A stretch of 64,000 nucleotides of DNA from Pseudoscleropodium purum (Eukaryota; Streptophyta; Bryopsida; Hypnales; Brachytheciaceae): positions 5,890,001 to 5,954,000 of the forward strand of contig OZ017797.1 in the NCBI GenBank assembly GCA_963969395.1. Direction: 5' to 3'. The position numbers and the translations under genes are program-made. Positions 22,012 to 33,800 of the stretch are shown here, one piece after another. How positions within the stretch are numbered: position 1 is the stretch's first letter; each line of letters starts with the position of its first letter. Below the pieces are notes generated by a model. It ran no database searches and was not told the origin of the DNA. It saw only the letters and a program-made list of their open reading frames with translations.

Positions 22012-24668
22012 AATCCTAGAATGCTCATGGGGACATAATCTATCCTTAACATGGTTTCAAAGCTCAATAATGAAAAATTATCATTGAATTCTGAAAAGTG
22101 GTGAAGTACAAAATTATTAGGCTAGAAATGCTCAAAACGGAGAATCCGATAAATTTAATATCCAATGTGTCCTTCAGTTTATAAGGCCACATCAACAATT
22201 TAGTGTCCCCATGTAGGATGGAAATGTATCTTACCAACTTAGTTTTCCGAGTCCGGGTGCATAGAGGCAACCCAAAAAAACGGGTGAGAGTCCTTCCTTC
22301 AGGACATGGCCGTTCGAGCCATCAACGAAGCTCTATCCAAGTACGCATCTTCCTCACAAAGTTTAGAAACAATATAGGATTGCCTCTTGCGAGGATAAGG
22401 ACTTGGGGTTTTGATTATGAGATTGCGAGTGGGCTGTCTGAAGGAGCTTTGGATTCCCGTAAAGACTATTCAGAGGCAAGAGTGGAATTTGAGAAGGAGT
22501 GGTTTATTTGTCTTGGCAATGGTGATGATTGGCTCAACTAGGCAACGATTAGGGCGAGGTCACAATCCTGCACCAAATTGTGATTGCAGTTTCGTGATTA
22601 GATTGCGTAGTGGGGTTACTAGCTCTAGGGTTTTATGTGTTTTTATCTCTAGCATTACTTGCAATCTTTAAAAATGCATCGTTGTGTGTACCTACGTTTG
22701 ATTAGACTCGCAAATAGGATGACAAATTTATGCAATGAGCCACGTCTCCAAATCCCACAATCTCTCGTGGAATAGGCTCGTGTCATTGAGAATTGGCTAC
22801 TAGAGATTGAGGCAACTTCAATGTAGCACAATTAGATCCTCAATTGCTTGAATTGGGATCACCTACTCTCACTCCCTCATTGTAGTAGAATACGATAGCT
22901 ACCACTAGTGTTGAAGTTGACACATTTTAGGATCCTCTTTTACAACAACGTTGCTTATATACTTAGTTGAAAGCAATGGCATGACTTCCTTGATGAACTT
23001 TTCTGGGTAGTGAGGGAAATTTGGCATGACAAGAATGACCTCACAAGTGTTGGCAAAGGAGGTTGCAAGGCTTGTAGCTTAAGGTCGGCCCCAGTTGCGA
23101 TTTTTAGCATGCCAAAGGTGGGTGAAGTGGCAGGAGCAAGAGCTCGTCAAGGTAGTCATAACTCACAACGATGGATTACAGAGGGATGGATAGATCATTC
23201 CAAATCTATCTCCAATAGGGACGCATCAACAACCCCAAGGGTGACCTCATCACTGGTCCTCTGCCCACCTACTAATCGTTAGAGTTTAGAATTGTTCCCC
23301 AACAGACTACCGCAAGAACAAGGAGAGGCCACCAAAATTCCAAATCCCTTGATAGTTTCGAATCCAGTGGACGCTTTGCTTACAAACATTGCCATAGTAG
23401 GGAATTCCCCTAGAAACAATTTGAGGACCAATGGCTCATCAAAAAGGAGGTTTGTCAGCATGCAGAAGGAGGGGATTCCAATTTTACACCAAACACTAGA
23501 GGTCAGGTAAGGGAGCGATCTAGATCCCCTACTTTGTAATCATGAAAGGCGACTTGGTCATGGAAGGCAAAGGAGGAAGGATGTAGTAGGTGATGGAGGT
23601 ATGAGGGGAAACTCATATGATGAGGAGATTGCAAGTTGGGTGGAGAAAGGATGTGGTGGAAAGAAAGGCAATAAAGGTGACGGTTCTAATTCAAGTGTTC
23701 CACAAGCATGCAACATTGGAACACCACTGAAGGAGTTTACTCTAATTATTCAAGTGGAACTTCAACAATCTCCTCGTCACTTGAGGAGCAATGTATCTAT
23801 GAATCTAATTTTTCGATTGCAAGATGCAAGACATGGCTTGGAATGATTGATTTTGGGGGAGGCTTTTGGAGGAATGACAAATTTCATTGAAGGCACCCTT
23901 GCGGAAGAGGAGATAGATACACTAGTAGATTGCAAAGAGATATCTGACTCTAGGTGCGAGAGTGATGAGCAACTTTGAATAATTAGGGAAGGCAAACAAA
24001 TTTTTGCAAACGGTGGTCAATTAACTAAAACGAGGTGGGGTAGGGATAGTCTTAACTGGTACAACTCTTGCAGCAAGGAAAGAGGGTGTCCGCACCTTGG
24101 AGGTACTTACAACGTTCTTATGGCATCAACTTTGCAACTTGAGGACATTGTTGTGACTCATGTATCGATTCCTTGTGCTCAGCTAGGACTCAATTCAATT
24201 GTTGGATCTGACAACATGCTATTGGGGGAGGTGATCAGAGAATTCCAATATATTATTACTCATGCAAAGATGTATAAGTCGATTTTGGTGGGCTGCTTAG
24301 AGTAGTAGCAGTTGAGAAGGACAAATGCATTCCTATCAATGGAGAGGACGTGACTATTGCAACTGTTGGGGCAAAGGATGGCATCATTGAATTTCCAGTG
24401 TCCACCTAGGATAGTACATTCACATTAGAGCTGCCAACTTACCTCAAGGTTGTAGGGGATGATAGCAATAAAGCAACAGTTGATCCACATTGGGAGGACA
24501 AATTTGAAGATTAGCAAGGAAATTCCAATGTAGATAACTCTGATTGGCTTCTATCAAATGATGGTAGTGAGCCTAAGGTGGTAGAGGATAGTGTACTTGT
24601 TGCCCTTGAATTTGGATTTTGAATCATTCCCTTTTACCCATCGTTATGCTTTAGAGCACTAGGAGGAC
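22012..24668 (+). other. Coding-like but broken region upstream of the piggyBac transposase
   Basis: The sequence is less AT-rich than its surroundings and carries several medium frames (for example 22,411-22,671, 23,010-23,282 and 24,120-24,305) broken by stops and frame changes, with no domain I recognise. A frame beginning MAVRAINEALSKYASSS near 22,307 looks like a genuine protein start but soon hits a stop. The N-terminal, acidic part of the transposase frame probably begins within 24.4-24.65 kb (DDSNKATVDPHWED). At 22,012 the run TTTAATCC...ggggacataatctatcct resembles the left end of the TTAA elements at 10.1 and 15.2 kb and could be the left terminus of the parent element. That is a weak similarity only. 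Confidence 0.4.
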
Positions 24669-26200
24669 TTGAATACAACCCTATTTTCAAATCACTTTCC
24701 TTTCACTAGCCCAATTCCAGGGCTAGTTCATCGTCAAAGTCGACATCCAGTGGCTATGCATGAGTTTTTTGAACCGTTCTGGCCATTAGAAACAATAAAA
24801 AAGATTTGTGACCACACAAATTTATATGCTAGGCAATCGAGATATAACAATCCTACAAAAACAAATGGTGGGTCAAAGTAGGAGGATGTAATATCGAGAG
24901 ATATTTGTTGTTGGCTATGTATTTATATCTATATAGGGCTCAAAAAGGTGCCAAATACTTGTTTACATTGGGATCATAGGTTGTTTTTTGGATGTCCCTT
25001 GATAAAGAGAGCCATGCGTAGAGCTCCATTTGAGCAAATTTGCCACAACATACATTTGGTTGACAATTCTACATTAGTAGTAGATAAAGCAGATGTGTCC
25101 TACGACAAAATAGCTAAAGTTAGGTGGTTTCTTGAGTCCTTTGTGCACATTTGTAAGCAACTTTATAATTGTGAGCGTTACATTTGCATAGATGAAATAA
25201 TGATCCCCTATTGTGGTAGAAGGTGCACCATTAAACAGTATATGCTCGATAAACCAGTGAAGTATAGTATCAAGGTTTGGTATTGTATGAATAGCAAGTC
25301 AAGGTATGCCTATGATCTAGAAGTGTACACTGGACAAAAGGGTTTGAAACCAGAGAAAGACTTAGGGTTGAAAGTAGTGAAGGCTTTAGTCTTGAATCTC
25401 AAAGGATTAGGGCACGTTGTCGTTATAGACCAATACTTCTCATCTCCCCACCTCTTTGACGACTTGTTCAAGCTAGAGTTGTTAGCCACGAGCATAGTTT
25501 TGCCAAATAGGGCTGACTGCCTCCAAATTTGAGGAAATACACACATGTAGCTGGTGAGTGTGGTGGGATCATTGTTCAAATGCATTGGACTAGGAACATG
25601 TGTGCTATCATTTGGTTTGACCCTATCCTTGTTTACCTTCTTAGCACCTCAGTAGATCTAATAGCTAAGGGCACATTGTGCATGAAGTGGACCAAGCATG
25701 AGGACCAAAAGGCATTCCACACTTCACCAATTTTATTGGAGTACCAAGAGATGATGTGAGGGGTCGATTTGGTCGATCAATGTAGAATGGAATACACCAC
25801 GCAACTTTGATTCCACAAGTGGTGGCATTGCTTGCTTTTATTCGTACTTGATACTTGTCTAGGCAATTCATACATTTTGTATAAGACTCATGTAGTAACT
25901 TCCAAGCAGAAGCAATTGATGTCTTAGATTCAGTTTCATTATGCGATTGCTAGGTGGTTGTGTCACAAGGAGGTGTGGCCTGAGCGTATTGCCGCTTCGT
26001 TCAATTGCAACAATCATGGGTTGCATTATTATGCAAAGCATGAAAGGTTGCGTGCAAAGTTTGTTATTTGTGGCAAGAAGCAAATTAGGATTTGCCTAGA
26101 GTGTGTGGGGGGTACATGTACAAGGGCTCTTGCTACTTGAAGGTTCATACCATCCCAAAGTATGCAGCAAATTTTTTGAAGTAATCATGTTTTGCAAGTT
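24669..26200 (+). pseudogene. piggyBac-type transposase relic (DDE_Tnp_1_7)
   Basis: The frame opens with FFEPFWPLETIKKICDHTN, typical of the N-terminal piggyBac helical region. It reads through an in-frame TAG at 24879-24881 (where the family usually has a Trp) into the catalytic core. Visible landmarks are IDEIMIPYCGR with the first Asp, QYMLDKPVKYSIKVW, VVVIDQYFSSPHLFDDLF with the second Asp, and, after a frameshift near 25,530, GVDLVDQCRMEYTT with the third Asp region. Further stops occur at about 25,757 (TGA before GVDLVDQ), after TTQL and at about 25,927. A Cys-containing tail (ICGKKQIRICLEC) ends near 26.1-26.2 kb. PiggyBac transposases cut at TTAA. This copy cannot make an active enzyme. 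Both TTAA-flanked elements to the left could have been mobilised by a related active copy, but their ends have not been found around this gene. Confidence 0.88.
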
Positions 26201-27849
26201 CCATTGCATTGATGCCAGGATCCTGTTCAAGCATGACCGCATTTTTTTTTTGGAGGACGAGAGTACCAGCCACCTTGACAACAAGTTCAATGCAACGACG
26301 TTAGAATATTTGTATTGGTTAGCATTGTTATAGGTAGGCTGGAGTTTAGTTTGTTGATTCTTCCCATATTTTATTTAGCAACTTGCATTTTTCTTTGGTA
26401 ATCAGTTAGTTTGTAGAGTGTGGATGATCATTGGCAAATGAACTGTTAGGGTTTCAGTGCATACTCTCCGTTTTGGCAACCACATTTTGTTTCAAACTTT
26501 GAATGTAAAGGCAAAAACTTCAAATCGATTGTAAGAGTTTTTGTATTTGTGTCTCCCAAGTTTCATTGAAAGTATGTAGACTTAGTGCATTGTTAGTGAA
26601 TTCATATCTTGGGCGCCTTTTGTAGTAGGTGGTGGAGAGCGCGAAGCGAAACCATTATGTAGAACTAGGCAGAAATGGCAAGAAACCTAAGAAAACGGTT
26701 AGTCCTTTGTTCTTGTTGGGTGTGCCACTTAGTTTGCTTTGTATGCCAACTCAATATACTTGCATGTTTTTCTTGTGCCACGGTAGCTTCCCACTCAGGC
26801 TACTCCTCAATTTCTTGGACCTTTGTCCATTCTACATGTAGAATGTCAAAATAGCCAAATGCACCATCCGATCTTGCCCAAATCAGGTTCATTAGTTCAC
26901 TCTTTCTAACTAGGTTCTATCTACTGTTGGGATTACTTAGTTGAGTTATTTTTTTTTTTTCAAATAAAATAAAGGTACTTGCATGCATGCAACAACAACG
27001 CCGAACACCCTAAAGATTGTAATTATCTTGACAAAATAATATTATCTATTTCAATTCTATTTTTTTTAGTAAAGCTAGTTACAACTTGTCGCCTACCTCA
27101 CAAAAAAAGACGAACCCCAATCTGATTGGTGTTTGACCTTTAGCACGTATTGAAGCTTGCTCACCATTTGCAAAGGCATTTTTTACAACTTTACACTGTG
27201 ACAATGCACGGAATCTACTGTACTTTTATGCATAATTTGGTGTAGCAAAAAATTGTTGCATGATCCGTGAATAGTGAAGTCACAATTGATGCGATTACAT
27301 ATAGTATATTGTGCTTGGTTACATATTCAAATTTGATTTCCAACCAACTTCTTTGAAAAGGCCCTAACGTCGAGGAAATTTTAATGTCGTTTTGAAGTTA
27401 AGGTACAATGACTTTTATAACTTTTGATCATATAATTGAAAAATTAATGCATCATATGTAACTTTCATTAATCTTTGGAGAACTGGGGAATCTCAAAAAA
27501 AAATTTAAAATATCACTATTTATAGAAATAAACATTTCAATTTGATTTCCTAAATTTATTTTTATATGAAAAGCTTTGAAGTATTCTATTTTGATTAATG
27601 AGATGGAAATTATAAAAATTTCTAATTTATCAATAATTGTGAAATTTGTACTCTAAAATAAAGTTTGATATCATTTTTGTAACTCAATTTTAAATATTGT
27701 TGAAAAATAATAATAACATTGCATTTATAGCATTTATTATAACATTGCAAATTAATCATGATTGGAATTGACATTTTAAAATTCTATAACTAAATTTTAA
27801 AGAACTTTGAACTTTAAATTATAACAATTCCTTGAAGATATTAATCCTT
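26201..27849. other. Intergenic DNA, nothing firm
   Basis: Residual coding-like sequence continues to about 26.85 kb (a short plus-strand frame at 26,629-26,841 without a recognisable domain), then AT-rich DNA. I see no element boundary that would close the piggyBac relic on this side. Confidence 0.35.
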
Positions 27850-28470
27850 GAATCAAAAGTTATGAACAAAATGGAGATAGGTTTAGGAAATTATTTTTTT
27901 GTAAATTCAACAAACTTTGGAGGTTGTTTTGGTATGTAGAAGAACTTTTTTGAAAACATTTTGAACTAAAAAAAGTTGGTAATTCAAACAAGCTTTCATC
28001 TCCAAAATTTCATTTGAGATTTGAAGATTTGAAGATTTTACTCAAAAGTTTTGGACAAAGTTTAAAGAAAGATTGGGAAATCATTACTTTTGACATTTTT
28101 GACATTTTTGACATTTTTTAACATTCTCTTTGAATTTTGTTCATAACTTTTGATTAGAGGATTAAAACTTCAAACAAATTATTGAAGACGAAAGTTTTCT
28201 TGAATTTACAACTTCTCTGAGTTTAAAAGTTTTTCCAAAAAATCCTTTTACTATACCAAAATGGCCTCCAGAGTCTTTTGAATTTATCAAAAGAACAGTT
28301 TTTAATACTTCTCTGAATTTTGTCTATAACTTTTGATTGGAGATTTGAAATCTCATACAGATTTGTTGAAGATGAAAGTTGGTTTAATTCCACAACTTTT
28401 TTCAGCTAAAAGTTTTTTGAAAAATGTTCATTTATTATGCGCAAATGACCTCTAAAGTCTGCTAACTTTA
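27850..28470. repeat. Hairpin repeats, copies B and C (one inverted pair plus a further half)
   Basis: A left arm with atgaacaaaatggagatagg and caagctttcatctccaaaa faces an inverted arm with tttgttcataacttttgatt and gaagacgaaagtttt around a centre near 28,090-28,110. A direct copy of the right arm follows at 28,310-28,450 (tttgtctataacttttgatt, gaagatgaaagttgg). Within the loop, gacatttttgacatttttgacattt is a short 10-bp tandem. Downstream at 28,520-28,585 the 11-bp word atttcaaaaga repeats several times. Confidence 0.65.
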
Positions 28471-28895
28471 ATGAACATCAAATCATGAATACTTAATTTT
28501 TTTTTAAAACTACATTGTACAATAAAGATTTCAAGAGATTTCAAAAGATTCCAAAAGATTTCAAAAGATTCTAGAAGGTTCAAAAAGTGTTTAACAAAAA
28601 TTTGTTGATTATGTCATTGACTGCCCAAATCAACAAAAAAAATGTCACCATGAACAAAAAAATGTGAAAACAGTCATTGTAGTACCGAAATCAACATATA
28701 TATGTTAATTTTTTATTGAATTGAACGTCATTTTCTAATATTGGTGGAGAAGATGTATTTTTACTAAAATCTATTGTTTGTTCATAGTGAGACAAAAGAT
28801 AGGTAATATTTTGAATGTAGAAGCTTGATTATTAAACATATGGATGTTGTTTCAAACATCGAAATGTTTTGAACATTAGAATGTTGTTTTGGATA

Positions 28896-29993
28896 CACTA
28901 CTAGAAAATTTATGACCAAAACAACAAAATTTCAACTCAAATCTATTGAATGATTCAATCATTTTAGAGGTGTTATTTTGGACAAAATCAAACTAAAATC
29001 TATTGATTTTTTTGGTTGTTTTAGACAAATTCAAATATTTTAATTTAATTTAAAATTATTTTTTAAATTAAAATTTTGGGGAGGGCAGTGCCTGTTTAAA
29101 ATAATTTTTTTTCTGCCCAAGTAGCCAACTTAGTAGCCTGCCACACGGGCAAGGCCACCTAGGTAGCTCGCCACAACAATAGGGCCATCTAGGTGGCCAG
29201 CCATGTAGGCAAAGGCCACTTAGGCTACTCACCACGTGAGCGAATGCCTCCAAGGGGATTTGAACCTTGAACCTCATGTTCGAAGGTTCAAGGTTCCAAC
29301 CACCTAAATACATAAATGACCACACAAGAACTAGAATTTTATATATTTAATTTTTTCATTGTTTTTTCATGTGTTTTGTATTTTCAACGGACTTTAGAGG
29401 TCATTTAGTCATAGTAAAACACATTTTTTTTAAAACTTGGAACTTAGAAAATTTGTGAATTCAATTTACCTTTCACCTCTAAAAATCCGTTTGTGATTTT
29501 GAGTCTTCAATAAAAAGTTATAGACAAAAATCACAGAAGATGTTTGAAAATATCAAAATAAATGTTTCTAACTATCCCTCTTTGATTTTTGTCTATAACT
29601 TTTGATTGGAAAATTTAAATCACAAACGGATTTTTGGAGGTGAAAGGTAGCTCGAATTTACATCTTTTCCTTTATTCTAAGTTTTTGAAATTTTTTATTC
29701 TACTATGCGAGAATGGACTCCAAAGTCTGCTGAATTGAAAAAAGACTGAATTTTACATGATTAATTTTTTTTTTAAATCTTTATACTTATATTCTCATAT
29801 ATTTCCAAAATATTCCAAAATATTCCAAATTCAACAAAAACTTGTTGATTTTGTCATTGCACCATCCAAATCAACAGAAAGAATTTGTCATTTGGTTGAT
29901 TTTCATAGAAAGTTACAAAATGGTCATTCTATTGTCCTAAATAATATAAATTAGTTGAATTTCTATTTTTTTGATCATGCATTTTTAGTAGTG
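28896..29993. mobile_element. CACTA-like non-autonomous element
   Basis: The element starts CACTACTAGAAAATTTATGA and ends with the inverse of CACTACTAAAAATGCATGA, giving about 20 bp of imperfect terminal inverted repeats that begin with the CACTA motif. Flanking triplets are ata and aca, compatible with a 3-bp duplication that has one change. Inside are a GC-richer block with repeated gccacctaggtag-type words (29,110-29,240), a ggatttgaaccttgaacc string resembling a tRNA B box, and a long hairpin at 29,390-29,740. No transposase is present. Confidence 0.7.
29390..29740. repeat. Long imperfect hairpin, copy D, inside the CACTA-like element
   Basis: Arms contain acctttcacctctaaaaatc / ggatttttggaggtgaaaggt and agttatagacaaaaatcaca / gatttttgtctataactttt around a centre near 29,560. 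It is the same family as the hairpins at 21.4 and 27.9 kb. Confidence 0.75.
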
Positions 29994-30580
29994 ACATCGA
30001 GTTGTTGTTTTAGACATTTTACATTGAAGATATTTTTTTCTTTCCATGTTCTATATAGATTGTTAATTTCACTACAACCCTATTTGTATAAAGAGCTTTA
30101 TTTTTCATCCATGGTGCACATCCATACATTTCCCTTTTTTTGTAATGTATGTGATGTGGCTGCCCTTCTTCTAAAATTTTCATATTTGGTCAACATTTGA
30201 TCATAAACCACAAAAATTTTAACTAATTTACATGTAGTCAAAATAACTTTACTTATTGACATGGCAATCTATTTTTTTTTTAGACGATTCAAAAAACATC
30301 AATATGTTATTAGTGATGTCAAATAAAATGTTAATGTTAATGATAACATCAATTTGCTTTTATAGTGATGTGCAAGCGTTTTCAACAATGTCCACAAAAT
30401 TCTTCCTTACTGAATTTTTTGCATTTTGACCTCACATGTTTTTTAAGGCATCACATGTTAGTGGTAAATATATTCAAACACAAGTTTCTCATAGTGTTTG
30501 TTAGTGTGTACAAAAGACTATTTTTTTCACATTTATGTCCATCTTTTAGAAGTAATTGTTGTATTTACAACCATCTCTAT
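29994..30580. other. AT-rich spacer
   Basis: No gene is seen. At about 30,352-30,366 gcttttatagtg is the inverse of a CACTATAAAAG-type terminus, but no partner end with matching flank was found. Confidence 0.35.
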
Positions 30581-30878
30581 CAGGGTTGACACGACATCCG
30601 GACGCGGACGCTGTGTCCGCAGCGTCCGATGACATTCGCAGTCCTGGCAGACGCAGCGTCCGCCTGTCCCCCGTCCGCCCGTCTGCCCCATCCGCCCAAT
30701 TACGGCCGTCCGATCGACGCGTGGACTGATCTGGTCCGCACGATCTGGACGTCCGCCTTGTCCGTCCGCCCCGCCCGTCCGCTTTTCGACGGCGGTCGGG
30801 ACGCTGCGTCCGCTAGCGTCCGTGCGTCCAGACATCTAGACGCTATTTTGGGGCGGACGTTGAGATTTGTCAACCCTG
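30581..30878. mobile_element. hAT non-autonomous element, 298 bp copy
   Basis: Termini are CAGGGTTGAC (30581) and GTCAACCCTG (30878), flanked by a perfect 8-bp duplication ATCTCTAT (30573-30580 and 30879-30886), diagnostic of hAT insertion. Nearly the whole interior is CpG-dense subterminal sequence built of gtccg / gtccgccc words, in strong contrast with the AT-rich surroundings. Its left end matches the right end of the 9.5 kb element and its right end matches that element's left end, so it is an internally deleted family member in opposite orientation. The long frames seen on both strands here are composition artefacts. Confidence 0.95.
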
Positions 30879-30886
30879 ATCTCTAT

Positions 30887-33800
30887 GTTAGTATTTTGAA
30901 TCTCATTTCCACATGCTAGTACAGATTGGTGTGATTCTTAGCCTAGTGGATGTGGTTCTCAAATTCCTACACCCATTTCCTTTAGTCTTTCCCTAGATTT
31001 TGCTCCAATCTTAGTCCATTGGGCAAAAAGTGTCCAAATACTCTACAATATGGTCAACCAGTCTTTAAAAGCTTAAATGAAAAGGCTTCATGATCAAAAA
31101 AAAATTTAAGAATTAAAAAGATTCAATTAGGATTAGGAAAATCAAGTAGATTTAGTGAGTCAAACTTCTGGAGATTGGTGCTTAATGACAATGTCACAAT
31201 ATTTGTAGATAAAAAAATGCATATGCAATTTAAGTTTGCAAATCAACAAATAAAATGTCTTGTTAAAGGGAATTGATTCAAATTACATTTTGCCTTAAGT
31301 TAGAATTTCAAAATTTTTGTAAACAATTTTTTTTTGCTATAAGAAAATAATAGAGATTCTCCCAAAATATCACATTGAATAATGTGAGCATTTATTTACC
31401 CACCCTTGGTAAATAACCAAACCCATCCAACTTCTTTTTGATTCATGGGGTTCTCAAGCTAAATTAGGTGCTTAGGCATTGGTTCACTTTACCTTTCAAG
31501 TAATGAATCTTCTTAAAGTACCTTAGTATACTCAAATGTGCAAAAACAACCAAAAAGTATAAGTCAAATGAGAGTATTAAGATAATTATTTGCATGGACT
31601 AGGCCATTGTGGTTTTTTATGCAAAATAAGATAAACCAAATTTAAAACCTCAAGATTATAGAGAATTTTTTTCTCTTTCCAAAAATGTAAAATTGAACTT
31701 TAAATGATTTTCCTAGCCAAAGTTAGGGGCAGATGAAATTTTGACCGCTACTTGGTTCATCAAACTTCATTTATAGTTTTGCTTAATTTTCTATTTCAAT
31801 TTCATTTGGAAATTTATCAAAGTACTTAGGATATTGAACTTTATTCTAAGCTGAAGTTTGGCTTCTATCAATTACTTTCTTTAATTTTTCATCCAAATTT
31901 AGCCTACTACTTCATCCTTTTATAACTATTGGAGTTTTATATTTTTTTTTGAAATTGAAGTAGTTTTGAACTCCTATAAGTTTCTACTATTTAATACTAA
32001 TATTGAGTTTTTATTTGGTTGTCTTTAAGAGATTCTAATTTACTTTTACTTCATTTTTAAGATTAAGAACTTCTTCTATTGATTTACTATGTTTAAACTT
32101 TGAAATTTGGTTTCTTGTAGATTTTAAGATTACCTATCCAGATTGCTAAGAAACTTTAGATTTGAATCCTTTTAGTGAAAGTTATAAATGGATGAAGTTT
32201 GATTGCTAATTGGTATTTCAAAACTTCATCCACTATTTTCTATCAATCTATAATTAAAAATCTACATTTATTTTCATTGTTGACTTTTAGATTTTTAACC
32301 CTATATAAGTTTCCATTCTTATTTTTTTATGAATGGGACTTTTACGTTTCATCCATTTTGGATTCTAAATTTCATTCGCTTTTAACTCCAAATTGGGCCT
32401 ACTTTATGTTTATAGAAAATTCTTGATCTTTCCTATAGGATTTTGAGCTTAAATTTGAGCTAAATTTAAGTCTAAGTAGTCTAACTTACTTCTAAGCATC
32501 TACCTTAATTAAAATTTACTAATTACAATGTTTTAAAAAAGAAAAGGAGAGTTTAGTAACATACCTCAACGTCAACCTCCCTCACAATTCTATCATCCCA
32601 CACTTCAAGATAATTAGTATCAAGTGGTCTTTCAAGCTCTATTTTGGAAAATTTGAGTTTTTTGCATTCTAGTAATTTGAAAAATATACAATTTTGAATA
32701 AAACTTCACTCTCGGGGGGTGCAATCCCTCTTATATTTTGCATACATGTGTACTCAAGACTTATTTATTGGAGGGCTATTTATCTTGCAAAAAAAATTAA
32801 AAGGTATGGTATTTTTCAAAATAAAGGTAAATGCTTGTATTTTAATACACCCTATCAGTAATTATAATTTTGGAGGGGAATCATTTAAAAACACCTTATT
32901 TTACTTATACTACATTTTTTCTTTATAGTCCAACTAAACAATTTTTTTGACTATATCCCATATTTTTGTTTGAAGCCCAACTATTGTCTATTTTTTTCCT
33001 ACATTGCATTTTGTTTCTTATATCCCATTTTTTTGGTTCTGTAAGCGATATTTTTTTTTATGGACATTTTTCTTTTTACAACGATGAATTGTGAAATTCA
33101 ACTACGATGCTAAATTCACATGAACAAAGTAGCGTTCATGTGCAAATATGTAACATAATTTTGTCTACTCAACAAAAACCCCAAAAATTAGTATAGGAGG
33201 GTAATTTCTGAAGAAAGGTCAATTTGTCTAATGTATGCGCAATTAAAGTTACTTGATTTTGGACTTTGGATACTTGTTTGTACATTTTGAATCGATTTTA
33301 AAGAACTGAAATCCAAAGTATAATCCTAATGTCAATTTTCTCAGTTCAAATACCAATGCTATTATATAGACCCAATGTATGACGTCCTAGTCTTGTTTAG
33401 TGTGTGGCTCAAGTCAAATCTCAAATCAATTTGCAAGGCATGATCAATTTGCTTATGCATGCTTTAGCCATTTAATATATATTTTAATATATTTATTCAT
33501 TCATATTTATACAATAAACTTTTAAATTCATAAACGATTATTTTTTATTCCATTCATCTATATGATTTTACCTTGTAATGCTCTTTTTAGCAATTTTATT
33601 TATATAATGTATTTCTTTATATTTTTACCTCATACTAATTTAAGAAGAAATTTAGTCTTTCTTGTTATTTTATTTAATCTTTCCTTCAACTGTAACACTC
33701 AATCTTTCTCAAGGTCAAATTGTTTTGGTTCTTTAATCAATCTTTGTAGTTGGGTTAATTAGCCTTAATGTAAGACTACATGGTATTGGAACTAAACTTA

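Noticed and set aside
20179..30366. A single 10 kb CACTA element from CACTATAAAA (20,179) to the inverse end TTTTATAGTG (30,366)
   Set aside because: The flanking triplets do not match and the inner termini diverge after about ten bases; many independent repeats lie between them.
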